Source: Bradyrhizobium glycinis
GTDB lineage: Bacteria > Pseudomonadota > Alphaproteobacteria > Rhizobiales > Xanthobacteraceae
Direction of reading: 5' to 3'
Assembly (NCBI RefSeq): GCF_016031655.1
Contig: NZ_JACCHQ010000002.1
Location: forward strand, 124,001-188,000
DNA: 64,000 bases
Shown here one piece after another: positions 20,404-29,728 of this stretch (positions are counted from its first letter, which is position 1; every line of letters starts with the position of its first letter). The notes under the pieces were generated by a model. It ran no database searches, was not told the origin of the DNA, and saw nothing but the letters and a program-made list of their open reading frames with translations. Position numbers and translations under genes: made by a program.

Positions 20404-21288
20404 ATGATGGACGCCGCGCTGCCGAGCCCTCTCACGCGAGCCGACGAGCTGGATAGCCCGGCCCGCCGCGCGCGTCGGCGGCTGTTCAAGCGCAAGGCGG
20501 CAGTGTTTGGGCTCGTCGTGCTCACGATGTTCATCGCCCTTGCCGTGCTCGCCCCGCTCATCGTGCCCTATGATCCCATTGCGACGAGCTGGGGCCTGGT
20601 GCGCAAGCCGCCGACCGCGGCCCACTGGTTCGGCACCGACGAGCTCGGCCGCGATATCCTCAGCCGGGTCCTCTACGGCGCGCGCGCCTCGTTGCTCGCC
20701 GGGCTGATCTCGGTTGCGATCGCGCTCGGCATCGGCGTGCCGCTCGGCCTCCTCGCCGGCTATCGCGGCGGCTTCACCGACGCGCTGATCAGCCGCATCA
20801 CTGATGCGATGCTGGCCTGCCCGTTCCTGATCCTGGCGATCGCCCTCGCCGCGTTCCTCGGCCCGAGCCTCGGCAATGCCATGATCGCGATCGGCATCTC
20901 GGCGACGCCGATCTTCATCCGCCTGACCCGCGGCCAGGTGCTCGTCGTCAAAGCCGAAGACTATGTCGAAGCCGCGCGCGCACTCGGCAATCCGCCTTGG
21001 CGGATCGCGCTCTCGCACATCCTGCCGAACATCCTGCCGGCACTGCTGGTGCAGGCGACGCTCTCGATCGCTGCGGCCATCATCGCCGAGGCTGCCCTGT
21101 CCTTCCTCGGCCTCGGCCAGCAGCCGCCGGCGCCATCCTGGGGCAGCATGCTCAACGCGGCACAACGCTTCCTGACCCAGGCGCCCTGGATGGCCATCTG
21201 GCCGGGCCTTGCGATCTTCCTGGTCGTGCTGTCGCTGAACCTGCTCGGCGACGGCCTGCGCGACGCGCTCGACCCAAGGCAGCGCTGA
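20404..21288 (+). CDS. ABC transporter permease, DppC/OppC type (importer 2)
   Basis: The protein is 294 aa with the N-terminal helix VFGLVVLTMFIALAVLAPLI, the signature GTDELGRDILSRVLYGARAS and the loop EDYVEAARALGNPPWRIA, ending DGLRDALDPRQR. The start MMDAALPS leaves two possible adjacent ATGs; I use the first. It is the last gene of the plus-strand run; a palindromic repeat follows and may end or stabilise the transcript. Confidence 0.93.
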   Translation: MMDAALPSPLTRADELDSPARRARRRLFKRKAAVFGLVVLTMFIALAVLAPLIVPYDPIATSWGLVRKPPTAAHWFGTDELGRDILSRVLYGARASLLAGLISVAIALGIGVPLGLLAGYRGGFTDALISRITDAMLACPFLILAIALAAFLGPSLGNAMIAIGISATPIFIRLTRGQVLVVKAEDYVEAARALGNPPWRIALSHILPNILPALLVQATLSIAAAIIAEAALSFLGLGQQPPAPSWGSMLNAAQRFLTQAPWMAIWPGLAIFLVVLSLNLLGDGLRDALDPRQR

Positions 21289-21320
21289 AGCGACGCAAAG
21301 GGCTAACCGCGAGGTTCGTT

Positions 21321-21441
21321 CACCTCTCCCGAAGGGAGAGGTCGAATTGCGAAGCAATTCGGGTGAGGGGATCAGCTCTATCGAGGGAACAAAACCCCTC
21401 ACCCGGCGCTACGCGCCGACCTCTCCCCTTGGGAGAGGTGA
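21321..21441. repeat. Intergenic palindromic repeat, family C copy 1
   Basis: Two nested hairpins are visible: CACCTCTCCC with GGGAGAGGT, then GAATTGC with GCAATTC, CCGGCG with CGCCG, and CTCTCCC with GGGAGAG at the right end. It lies between convergent genes (importer 2 permease and the minus-strand gene ending at 21460). A related element is at 42587-42711. Confidence 0.8.
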
Positions 21442-21459
21442 GGATCAGCCATCGACCGC

Positions 21460-22206
21460 TCAGATCACCACTTCCCGCAGCACGCGGCGGCAATCCATCT
21501 CGAATTCCAGATCGACCACCGGCGGACGGGCGAAATGCCAGGTCAGGCCGGAGCGGAGCGCGCCACGGCGAACCAGCTCGTCCACCAGCGCATGGTGGAA
21601 GTCGTGCACGGAATAGGCCTGCACGCCGGTCGTATCCTTCCAGCCGAAGCCGAAGGCCGCCATCCGGTTTTCCATCTGCGATGTGGTGGTGAAGCGCACC
21701 TTCTCACGCAGCCCCTCCGGGCTGAGGTCGCGGTAGCGCACGGTGCGCTCGACATAGGTGCCGCTGCCCTCACGCGCCTCGGCGCCGCCGGCGATGACGA
21801 AGCTCGGCAGACTCGACCGCGTCGGGCGCGTGAAGGAAAACGCATAGAACGACGGCTCGGTCGGCGGATCGATCTCGGGGCAGACATTGCTGCGCGCCAC
21901 CGGATTGGTGGTGCCGTCGAAAATGCCCCATTCGGACAACGTCTTCACATAGTGCAGATTGAACGCGCGAAAGCCTTCCTCGCTGAAGGCCGCAGGCGAG
22001 CGCAGCTCGCAGGCGCAGAACGCCGTCAGCGGGCGCCCGGCCTCCTGGATGAACTTTGCGGCCAGCGCAAAGCCTTCCGCGAGCGGCACCAGGCGGTCGA
22101 ACCGGACCCGCTCGATCTCATAGCCCTCATCCGCGGCAGCACCGGCGGAATATTGGAACACGGACGGAATGAAACGATAGTTGCCGGCCGAGAATTCGCG
22201 CGTCAT
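21460..22206 (-). CDS. Conserved protein, possibly CnbZ/RidA-like deaminase
   Basis: The protein is 248 aa, soluble, without signal peptide. The core FCACELRSPAAFSEEGF and NPVARSNVCPEI are striking conserved-looking blocks. They remind me of the 2-aminomuconate-deaminase-like CnbZ proteins, which are distant relatives of the RidA fold; I cannot verify this. It starts 9 bp after the receiver-cyclase gene on the same strand, so it is probably the last cistron of the signalling operon. That position is odd for a metabolic enzyme. Function is unassigned. Confidence 0.75.
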   Translation of the reverse strand: MTREFSAGNYRFIPSVFQYSAGAAADEGYEIERVRFDRLVPLAEGFALAAKFIQEAGRPLTAFCACELRSPAAFSEEGFRAFNLHYVKTLSEWGIFDGTTNPVARSNVCPEIDPPTEPSFYAFSFTRPTRSSLPSFVIAGGAEAREGSGTYVERTVRYRDLSPEGLREKVRFTTTSQMENRMAAFGFGWKDTTGVQAYSVHDFHHALVDELVRRGALRSGLTWHFARPPVVDLEFEMDCRRVLREVVI

Positions 22207-22215
22207 GGCGGACTC

Positions 22216-23466
22216 CTATTCCAGTTGCATGCGAGTGCCCTTGGCGCCGTTGAGCAGGCGCTTCAGGTGAAATCCGGCCAGCGGATCGTCGGCGTGCATG
22301 CCGACCAGCGCGGCGAAGGCCGGCATGGCGGCGGCATCGCCGGCCTCCATCTTGGCAAAGGCTTCGGCATATTGCGCCGTCGCCGGCGCCTCGAACCGCG
22401 CCAGCGGCAGCGGTTCGAATGCGCGCAGCGGCTCACTGCGTCCGCGCAGCATCAGGTCGCCCACGGGACGGCCATGAAAATTCTCGGCCCCGTTCGCAAC
22501 GCTGGCACTGACGCATATCCGCGTTCCCAGATGCTTGTTCGCCGCCTCCAGCCGAGCCGCCGTGTTGATGGTGTCGCCATAGGCCGTGTAGTCGAAGAAG
22601 CGGTTGCCGCCGAAATTGCCGACCAGCGCCGGACCGGCATGGGCGCCGATGCGGGTGGCTCCGAAACTCACGCCTCTTGCCTTCCAGCGCGCCGAAAAGT
22701 CCTCCGCCCAGGCGTCGAGGGCATGGGCACAGGCGACCGCACGGGTTGCATAGTCCGGCTGGTCGCCGGGGGCGTTGAACAGCACCTGGATCGCATCGCC
22801 GATGATCTTGGCCACCGTCCCCTCATGGGCGAAGACGATCTCGGTCATGCCGCCGACATATTCGTTGAGGAGCTCGCCCAGGGTCTGCGGAGGCGCGGTC
22901 TCGACCAGCGAGGTGAAGCCGGTAATATCGGTGAAGAGAGTGGCGACATCGCGCCACTGCACCTCGATGCCGTCGCCATCGGCATTCGCGGCCAGCCGCC
23001 TTGCGATCTCCGGCGAGAAGAAACGGGACAGCGAGGCATGGGCGCGCTCGGCTTCCATCTGGCGCCGCCGCACCTCGCGCAGCATCTCCACGTGGCGGAT
23101 GGTCTTCTCGATCGTGGCTTCGAGGTCGGCGAAGTCGATCGGCTTGGTCAGGAAGTCGAACGCACCGCGGTTCATGGCGGTGCGGATGTTGCTCATGTCG
23201 CCATAGGCGGAGACGATGATGGTCGACTTCTTCTCCTCGGCCTCCTGGAGCTTCGCGAGCAGCGACAAGCCGTCCATGCGCGGCATGTTGATGTCTGAGA
23301 CCACCATGTCGACATGCGGATTCTGCTCCAGCGATTCCAGCGCCTCCAGGCCGTCACGCGCGAAGATCAGCGCGAGCTGTCCATCGCGGATCTGCCGACG
23401 GAACTTCTGCAGGATCAGCGCCTCGAGGTCCGGCTCGTCGTCGACGAAGAGGATGGTCGCAGTCAT
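22216..23466 (-). CDS. Response regulator with class III adenylate/guanylate cyclase output domain
   Basis: The protein is 416 aa. Residues 1-125 form a receiver domain with acidic pair DDE, phospho-acceptor Asp58 in VSDINMP, and LTKPIDF. A linker helix leads to a class III nucleotidyl cyclase domain: metal-binding Asp in [10 protein letters not shown] and GDAIQVLF, substrate Lys in TVAKIIGD, and the Asp/Asn/Arg block [12 protein letters not shown]. The Lys-Asp pair is the adenine-type combination, so cyclic AMP is the likely product. All key residues appear intact. It overlaps the preceding receiver gene by four bases (ATGA), which implies regulation by phosphorylation from the kinase encoded upstream. 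Confidence 0.92.
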   Translation of the reverse strand: MTATILFVDDEPDLEALILQKFRRQIRDGQLALIFARDGLEALESLEQNPHVDMVVSDINMPRMDGLSLLAKLQEAEEKKSTIIVSAYGDMSNIRTAMNRGAFDFLTKPIDFADLEATIEKTIRHVEMLREVRRRQMEAERAHASLSRFFSPEIARRLAANADGDGIEVQWRDVATLFTDITGFTSLVETAPPQTLGELLNEYVGGMTEIVFAHEGTVAKIIGDAIQVLFNAPGDQPDYATRAVACAHALDAWAEDFSARWKARGVSFGATRIGAHAGPALVGNFGGNRFFDYTAYGDTINTAARLEAANKHLGTRICVSASVANGAENFHGRPVGDLMLRGRSEPLRAFEPLPLARFEAPATAQYAEAFAKMEAGDAAAMPAFAALVGMHADDPLAGFHLKRLLNGAKGTRMQLE

Positions 23467-23852
23467 GCGGCTTGCTCGAGCCTCGTATCGATCTCCTGGC
23501 GGAGCAGCGCAAAGTCGATCGGCTTGGTGAGGAGCCCTACGGCGCCCCGTTCGATCGCCTTGCGGCGCGTCTCGGCATCGCCATAGGCCGTAATCATGAT
23601 GACGGGAACATCGGGATGCGCGGAACGCACGGTCGGCAGCATATCGAGCCCGCTCATGCCAGGCATGTTGATGTCCGACAGGATCAGGATCAGCGAGGGA
23701 TCACGAATTTCAGCGGCGCGCTTGAGCGCCTCGGGGGCCGAGAGCGCAAACTCCATCTGAAAGCGTCCGGCGCGCAGGTCGCGTCGGAACTGCTGCCGAA
23801 ACAGTGCCTCGACGTCGGGCTCGTCATCGACGACCAGGATGTAAACGTTCAA
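23463..23852 (-). CDS. Single-domain response regulator
   Basis: The 129-aa product is a bare receiver: DDEPD near the N-terminus, Asp60 in [14 protein letters not shown] and LTKPIDF. There is no output domain, so it may act as a phosphate shuttle or sink between the kinase and the cyclase regulator. It overlaps both neighbours by four bases, so the three proteins should be made together. It resembles the receiver half of the next protein (INMP, TKPIDF), suggesting duplication. Confidence 0.92.
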   Translation of the reverse strand: MNVYILVVDDEPDVEALFRQQFRRDLRAGRFQMEFALSAPEALKRAAEIRDPSLILILSDINMPGMSGLDMLPTVRSAHPDVPVIMITAYGDAETRRKAIERGAVGLLTKPIDFALLRQEIDTRLEQAA

Positions 23853-26431
23853 GACTTTCCTCCGGAAGTGTCGCGCGCCGCCATCGTCCGCGGCAGCGTG
23901 ATGATGAATTCGGTGAATACACCTTGTGTGGTGTTCACGTCGATCGTGCCGCCGTGTTGTTTCACCACGATGTCGTGGCTCATGGAAAGACCGAGTCCCG
24001 TGCCCTCGCCGGCCGGCTTGGTGGTGAAGAAGGGATTGAACATCTTTTCCTTCACATCGGCTGGAATCCCGGTGCCGTTGTCGCGAATCCGGATCTCGAC
24101 CCTGTCGCCGAGATTCTTCGTTGCCGCGCGCAAGGTGGGCTCGAACGCATCGCCCTCGCTCTCCTTGCGCTTGGCTGCGGCATAGAACCCGTTCGAGATC
24201 AGGTTCAGCAAGACGCGCGTGATCTCCTGGGGATAGATGTCGATCATGCCGGCAGCCGGGTCGACATCGCGCTGAAGCGTGACGTTGAAGGCAGGCCTTT
24301 CGGCGCGCGCGCCGTGATAGGCGAGATTGAGGCTCTCCTCGACCACCGCATTGATGTCGACGGCACGATGCTCTCCGGACCCCTGACGCGAATGCAGCAG
24401 CATGTTCCTGACGATGGAATCGGCGCGCTTGCCGTGCTGCACCACCTTCTCGAGATTGGCCCTGAGCATGCCGGTCAGCTCGTCAACCTCCTCCTTCGTC
24501 TTGCCGTCGAGCGCAGCCGATTGCAGGACCTCGTTGAGCTCGTCGATCAGCTCGGTCGAGACCGCGGAGAAATTGTTGACGAAGTTGAGCGGGTTCTTGA
24601 TCTCGTGGGCGATGCCGGCGGTGAGCTGGCCAAGGGAAGCGAGCTTCTCGGTCTGAATCAGGCGGTCCTGCGCGGCGCGGAGATCCTCGAGCGACTGCGA
24701 CAGCTCTGTGGTGCGCTCCTGGACTTCCTCAAACAGTCGGACATTCTCGATCGCGATCAAGGCCTGATCGGCAAAGGTGGTTGCGAGTTCGATTTGCTTC
24801 TCGCTGAAGGGACGCACCATGTGTCGCGTCAAGACGAATACTCCGATCGGGGCGCCCTCTCGGAGCAAAGGCACGCCAAGCATCGTCCGCACGTTGGAGC
24901 GCCTGCGGGCGGAAGAGGGTGCGAATTCCGGATCGGCCTGCACGTCCGGGACATGGACTGTCTTTCGATCGAGCAGCGTGCGTCCGACCACGCTTTCCCG
25001 CTCGGGTATGGAAGCGAACGTCCGGAGCTTGTTCTCCTGCTCCGGGTCGAGCCCGCAGCTTGCGGCCAAATAGAAGACCCCATCACGAGGGCGAAAGATC
25101 GTCCCTTCATCGGCGTCACACAAGCGCGCCGCCGACCCAACGAGCGTGTTCAGCACGGCTTGCAGGTCGAATGCCGAACGGCTGATGACTTTCAGCACGT
25201 CGGCGGTCGCAGTCTGCTGCTGCAGGGCCTCGCTCAATTCCGCTGTGCGCCGCTCGACCTTGTTCTCGAGGTCGGCATAGGATTCCTGCAGGCGCGCGCC
25301 CATCTCGTTGAACTGGTCGGCGAGGCCTTCGAGCTCGTCGCCGGTCTTGATCGAGATGCGCTGGGAGAAGTTGCCGCCGCCGATCCGCTCGGCGCCGCTG
25401 CGTAGCGCCTGGATCGGCCCGACCATGCGGCGCGCCAGGAAAACCCCGGCGAGCACCGCGAAAATGGATGCGGCGAGCAGTACGATGGCAAGCCGTTGCA
25501 ACGAGGCATAGAGCGAAGCGTAGGCCTCTTCGACAGGAAGCTCCACGAACATGGTCCAGCCTAGCGGCGCGACCGGGGCTGAGGCCGTCAGAACCGTCTG
25601 CCCCTGGATGTTGGTCGCCTCCTGCAATGAGTCCGGCATCGTGCCGCCACCGGCTCGAGCACCCCGCACCTGCGCGAGGCCGGACATGTCGGTGTTGCGC
25701 AGAACGAGACTGATGTCGGGATGCGCGATCAGGCGGCCCTCCGGACCGACCACGTAGGCGTTGCCGTGCTCGCCGACCTTGATCTGGGACACGACGTCCC
25801 AGATCAGCTTGAGATTGACCTCGGCGATGCTGACGCCGGCATCCTTGCGTGCGCCCGCAAGCGCCAGCGTCATATAGGGTTCGGACTCCCGACGGAAATA
25901 GACCGGCCCGTAATAGACCTTGCGGGCGACCGCCTCGGTGAACTTCGGATCACTCGACAGGTCTATCCCGCTGTCGAGCGCGTCCATCGCCAGCCGCGAG
26001 ACCCGCAGCCGCTCCTTGCCGGTCGAATCCACCTGGGCCAGCTCGGTGATCGCAGGCACCTGGCGCAACAGGCGCAGCGCGTCGAACCGGCGCTGCTCGA
26101 TCGAGCCACCCGACCACGGCAGCTGCGTGGTCCAGCCGAGCTGGCTCTCGATCTCCTTGACGAACTGGCCGATCTTGGCCGCGGCCGCCTCGGCCTGCTC
26201 GTGCTGGACCCGGATCAGAGAGGCCTTGTGCTCGCGATAATAGAAGTAGGCCTCGAACAGGCCATTGGCGAGCAGCGCAATAGCGACGACGGCCACGAAC
26301 AGCGCGACGTATTTGGCGAAGAGCCGGGTCCGGATTCCGCGCCCCGCCGTTTCAGCGGAGGCGGCCTTGCCCAGCGCCGCGCTCGGCAGCGTCCCGGCTT
26401 GGGGTGTGTCGGGGTGGACGGACAGGCTCAT
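23849..26431 (-). CDS. Membrane hybrid-sensor histidine kinase (Cache-like, HAMP, GAF, HisKA, HATPase)
   Basis: The protein is 860 aa. A first membrane helix (YVALFVAVVAIALLANGLFE, about 40-60) precedes an extracytoplasmic Cache-like sensor region, then a second helix (IVLLAASIFAVLAGVFLA) and HAMP. A GAF domain follows (about 400-560), then the dimerisation motif AGIAHEIKNPLNF with His609 and an ATPase domain with NLISNGFYAA, DNGTGIP and GEGTGLGLSM. No receiver is attached; the two receivers are encoded next. I chose ATG 26431; the frame extends to a TTG at 26473 without a good ribosome site. It is probably the input of a phosphorelay ending in the cyclase. Confidence 0.93.
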   Translation of the reverse strand: MSLSVHPDTPQAGTLPSAALGKAASAETAGRGIRTRLFAKYVALFVAVVAIALLANGLFEAYFYYREHKASLIRVQHEQAEAAAAKIGQFVKEIESQLGWTTQLPWSGGSIEQRRFDALRLLRQVPAITELAQVDSTGKERLRVSRLAMDALDSGIDLSSDPKFTEAVARKVYYGPVYFRRESEPYMTLALAGARKDAGVSIAEVNLKLIWDVVSQIKVGEHGNAYVVGPEGRLIAHPDISLVLRNTDMSGLAQVRGARAGGGTMPDSLQEATNIQGQTVLTASAPVAPLGWTMFVELPVEEAYASLYASLQRLAIVLLAASIFAVLAGVFLARRMVGPIQALRSGAERIGGGNFSQRISIKTGDELEGLADQFNEMGARLQESYADLENKVERRTAELSEALQQQTATADVLKVISRSAFDLQAVLNTLVGSAARLCDADEGTIFRPRDGVFYLAASCGLDPEQENKLRTFASIPERESVVGRTLLDRKTVHVPDVQADPEFAPSSARRRSNVRTMLGVPLLREGAPIGVFVLTRHMVRPFSEKQIELATTFADQALIAIENVRLFEEVQERTTELSQSLEDLRAAQDRLIQTEKLASLGQLTAGIAHEIKNPLNFVNNFSAVSTELIDELNEVLQSAALDGKTKEEVDELTGMLRANLEKVVQHGKRADSIVRNMLLHSRQGSGEHRAVDINAVVEESLNLAYHGARAERPAFNVTLQRDVDPAAGMIDIYPQEITRVLLNLISNGFYAAAKRKESEGDAFEPTLRAATKNLGDRVEIRIRDNGTGIPADVKEKMFNPFFTTKPAGEGTGLGLSMSHDIVVKQHGGTIDVNTTQGVFTEFIITLPRTMAARDTSGGKS

Positions 26432-26500
26432 CCCACGGAACCTAGCAAGAAGACCAGACCTTGTCTCTCGCAAGCGCGGGAAGGGGCTCGCCAGATGCCG

Positions 26501-26536
26501 AACAAAAAGGGGCGGCAGCGGATCTCCGCTGCCGCC
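26501..26536 (-). terminator. Rho-independent terminator downstream of the RND pump gene
   Basis: On the minus strand a 12-bp perfect stem (26536-26525 with 26522-26511, GGCGGCAGCGGA arm) is followed by CCCTTTTTGTT at 26510-26500. It lies about 27 bp past the pump stop codon and before the histidine kinase gene, so it separates the two minus-strand operons. Confidence 0.85.
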
Positions 26537-26562
26537 CTCTCCGGACTAGCCCGCCAGCGGCC

Positions 26563-29500
26563 TCAGGTCGGCCGCAGCACCTTTGAATCGAGGTCGAGCT
26601 CGTTGACCTGCTTGTTCCGCTCGGAATCCGCTGCCGCGCGATGGTCGGTCGCCAGCACCACATAGACCGCCGGCAGCACGAACAGCGTGAACAGCGTGCC
26701 GATCGACATGCCGGCGACGACCACAAGGCCGATCGAGAAGCGGCTGGCCGCGCCCGCGCCGGTCGCGGTCAGGAGCGGGATCAGGCCGGTGACCATCGCG
26801 GCCGTCGTCATCAAGATCGGCCGCAAGCGGATGCGGGCCGCCATCTCGATGGCCGAACGGCGGTCAAGCCGCTCGTTGACCTGGAGCTCGTTGGCGAACT
26901 CCACCATCAGGATGCCGTGCTTGGTGATCAGGCCGACCAGGGTGAGCAGACCGACCTGGGTGTAGATGTTCATGGTCGCCACGCCGAAGAACAGCGGGAT
27001 CAGCGCACCGACGATCGCCATCGGCACCGAGATCATGATGACCAGCGGGTCGCGCAGGCTCTCGAACTGCGCCGCTAGTACAAGGAAGATGATGATCAGC
27101 GCGAAGCCGAAAGTGATCGCGAGCTGATTGCCCTCCTGAACATATTGCCGGCTATCCGCCAGATAGTCGTGGCTGAAGCCCTGCGGCAGCTTCTTGGCCT
27201 CGCTTTCGAGGAAATCCACCGCCGCGCCGACGGTCACGCCCGGCATCGGCACGGCCGAGAACGTCGCCGAATTGAGCTGGTTGAAGTGGGTCAGCGAATT
27301 CGGGTCGGTCTTGGTTTCGATGGACACCACGGTCGACAGCGGCAGCTGCTGGCCGGTATTGGTCGTCACATAGTAGCCGCCGAGCGATTCCGGCGACAGC
27401 CGCTTGGCGCGCGGCACCTGCGGGATCACCTGGTAGGACCGGCCCTCGAGATTGAAGCGGTTGATGTAATTGCCGCCGAGCAGCACCGCCAGCGTGGCGC
27501 CGAGGTTCTGCATGTTGACGCCGAGATCCTGGGCCTTGGTACGATCGATCGTCACCTTCACGTTCGGCTGGTTGAAGTTGAGATCGCTATCGGAGACGAT
27601 GAACATGCCACTCTTGCGCGCGGCGGCCTTCAGCTTCTCCATCTGTTCATAGACGGTCTGGAATCCAGCGGTGGAGTTGATCACCATCTGGATCGGCAAG
27701 CCACCCGGCCCGCCCGGCAGCGGCGGCAGGTTGAACGCGAAGGCCTGCACGCCCTCAATCTTCGAGAGCTCGGCCTGCACCAGCGGCTTCAGCTGGATCG
27801 AGGAGCGCTTGCGCTCGTCCCAGGGTTTGAGCAGCATGCCGGCGATACCGCCTTGCGGGCCGTTGATGCCGTTCAGCACGAAGCGCAGATCAGTCTCGGG
27901 GAATTTCGCGAATTCCTTGTCGAGCTTCTCGCCGTAGAAATCGAGATAGTCGATGTTGGCGTATTTCGGCGCCTTGGTCACCGCGAACACGATGCCCTGG
28001 TCTTCCTCGGGCGCAAGCTCCTTCGAGGTGTGCATGTAGAGGAAGCCGACGAGGCCGAGGATCGTGAGCGCGAACAGGCCGGTGATGGCCTTGTAGTCCA
28101 GCGAGCGATCGAGCTTGCGGCCGTACCAACGTGTCATCGCGCCGAACACCCGGTTCACGAGCTTGGCGAACCGGCCTTCTTCGGCGTTCTTCAACAGCAC
28201 CGAGCACATCATCGGCGACAGCGTCAGCGCGATCACGCCTGACACGATCACCGAGCCGGCAAGCGTGAAGGCGAACTCGCGGAACAGCGAACCGGTGAGG
28301 CCGCCGAGGAAACCGATCGGCGCGTACACCGCCGCGAGCGTGATCGTCATCGAGATGACAGGACCCACGATCTCGCGCGCACCTTGCAGCGAGGCCTGGA
28401 CCGGCGTCTTGCCCTCCTCCAGATGGCGGTGGATGTTCTCCACCACGACGATGGCGTCGTCGACGACGAGGCCGATCGCGAGCACCATCGCGAGCAGGGT
28501 CAGGAGATTGAAGCTGAACCCCAGCGCCAGCATCAAGGTGCAGACGCCGATCATCGACAGCGGAATGGTGACGACGGGAATGATGACCGAACGCAGCGAA
28601 GCCAGGAACAGGAAGATCACCACGATCACGATGATCACGGCTTCGCCCAGCGTCTTCTCTACCTCCTCGATCGAGGACTGGATGAACTTGGTCGAGTCGT
28701 AGGCGACCTTCATCTTCATCGACGGCGGCAGATTGCGCTCGAGCTCCGGGAACAGCGCGCGCACGCCCTTCACCAGCGTCAGCGGGTTGCCCTGCGGCGT
28801 TGCCTGCACGCCGATGAAGATCGCGTGCTCACCGTTGAAGGCGACGCTTGCGTCCGTGCTCTGGGCGGCAAGCTCGACGGTGGCGATATCCTCCATCCGC
28901 ACGAAGCCGCCGTCCTTGGCCTTGACGATCATCTTCTTGAACTGATCGACGTTGGTCAGACCCGTATTGGTCGAGACGTTCGAGACGATCAGATAGCCCT
29001 TGGTCTGGCCCGCCGCGGACTGGAAGTTGTTGGCCTGGATCGCCGCCGCAACGTCCGCCGGCGATACGTTGCGGCCCGCCATTTTCACCGGATCGAGCCA
29101 CAGCCGCATCGCAAAGGTCTGGCCGCCCAAAATGTCGGCCGAGGCGACGCCGTCGACGGTCGACAGCACCGGCTGCACCACGCGCGTCAGATAGTCGGAG
29201 ATTGCCGAGCCCGACAGCTCCTCCGAGGAGAAGCCGAGATACATTACGGCCGTGGTCTGGCCCGTGGTCTTGGTGACAATCGGGTCGTTGGATTCCTTCG
29301 GGATCAGGTACTTCACCGAATTGGTCTTCGCCAGCACTTCGGTGAGCGCCTGGTTCGGGTCGAAATTCAGCTTGATGTAGACCTGGATCGTCGAGGTGCC
29401 GAGCACTGAGGACGAAGTGATGTAGTCGACGCCCTCGGCGGAGGCGACCGCCTGCTCGATCGGCGTGGTGATGAAGCCCTGGATCAGATCTGCGGACGCG

Positions 29501-29658
29501 CCGGGATAGACGGTCGTGATGTTGATGACCGTGTTCGACAGCTTCGGATATTGCCGGATCGGCAGCACCATCGCCGCGCGCAGGCCGATCAGCAGGATCA
29601 GTAGGCTGACGACGACCGACAGGACCGGTCGTTTGATGAAAATGTCGGTAAAGGCCAT
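26563..29658 (-). CDS. RND efflux pump inner-membrane transporter (HAE1/AcrB family)
   Basis: The protein is 1031 aa, the usual size. It begins FTDIFIKRPVLSVVVSLLIL and has the duplicated RND layout with two large periplasmic loops. The proton-relay motif VDDAIVVVENIHRH with the paired Asp is present, as are GFALIIIFLVLAAQFESLRD and LITKHGILMVEFANE in the second half. It would export hydrophobic compounds by proton antiport through the fusion protein encoded upstream and a TolC-type channel not found in this window. ATG 29658 is used; the frame extends to a TTG at 29688. Weak ribosome site (CGAGA). A hairpin lies between it and the fusion-protein gene. Confidence 0.95.
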   Translation of the reverse strand: MAFTDIFIKRPVLSVVVSLLILLIGLRAAMVLPIRQYPKLSNTVINITTVYPGASADLIQGFITTPIEQAVASAEGVDYITSSSVLGTSTIQVYIKLNFDPNQALTEVLAKTNSVKYLIPKESNDPIVTKTTGQTTAVMYLGFSSEELSGSAISDYLTRVVQPVLSTVDGVASADILGGQTFAMRLWLDPVKMAGRNVSPADVAAAIQANNFQSAAGQTKGYLIVSNVSTNTGLTNVDQFKKMIVKAKDGGFVRMEDIATVELAAQSTDASVAFNGEHAIFIGVQATPQGNPLTLVKGVRALFPELERNLPPSMKMKVAYDSTKFIQSSIEEVEKTLGEAVIIVIVVIFLFLASLRSVIIPVVTIPLSMIGVCTLMLALGFSFNLLTLLAMVLAIGLVVDDAIVVVENIHRHLEEGKTPVQASLQGAREIVGPVISMTITLAAVYAPIGFLGGLTGSLFREFAFTLAGSVIVSGVIALTLSPMMCSVLLKNAEEGRFAKLVNRVFGAMTRWYGRKLDRSLDYKAITGLFALTILGLVGFLYMHTSKELAPEEDQGIVFAVTKAPKYANIDYLDFYGEKLDKEFAKFPETDLRFVLNGINGPQGGIAGMLLKPWDERKRSSIQLKPLVQAELSKIEGVQAFAFNLPPLPGGPGGLPIQMVINSTAGFQTVYEQMEKLKAAARKSGMFIVSDSDLNFNQPNVKVTIDRTKAQDLGVNMQNLGATLAVLLGGNYINRFNLEGRSYQVIPQVPRAKRLSPESLGGYYVTTNTGQQLPLSTVVSIETKTDPNSLTHFNQLNSATFSAVPMPGVTVGAAVDFLESEAKKLPQGFSHDYLADSRQYVQEGNQLAITFGFALIIIFLVLAAQFESLRDPLVIMISVPMAIVGALIPLFFGVATMNIYTQVGLLTLVGLITKHGILMVEFANELQVNERLDRRSAIEMAARIRLRPILMTTAAMVTGLIPLLTATGAGAASRFSIGLVVVAGMSIGTLFTLFVLPAVYVVLATDHRAAADSERNKQVNELDLDSKVLRPT

Positions 29659-29691
29659 CGCGGGCGATCTCGATTTCTTTGGTCTCAAGAT

Positions 29692-29718
29692 GCGTGATCC
29701 GGCCGGCCCGGATCACGC
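29692..29718 (-). promoter_or_regulatory. Stem-loop between fusion-protein and pump genes
   Basis: An 11-bp perfect inverted repeat, GCGTGATCCGG (29692-29702) and CCGGATCACGC (29708-29718), encloses a 5-base loop in the 70-bp spacer. There is no T-run after it, so it is not a simple terminator. It may adjust relative expression or mRNA stability of the two pump parts. Confidence 0.6.
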
Positions 29719-29728
29719 GAGGATGTTG

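Noticed and set aside
21321..21441. Terminator for importer 2
   Set aside because: Hairpins are present but belong to a dispersed repeat family and lack a T-run; termination there is possible but not shown.
26474..26562. Possible small gene between kinase and pump genes
   Set aside because: The region holds only the terminator hairpin and the 5' leader of the kinase gene.
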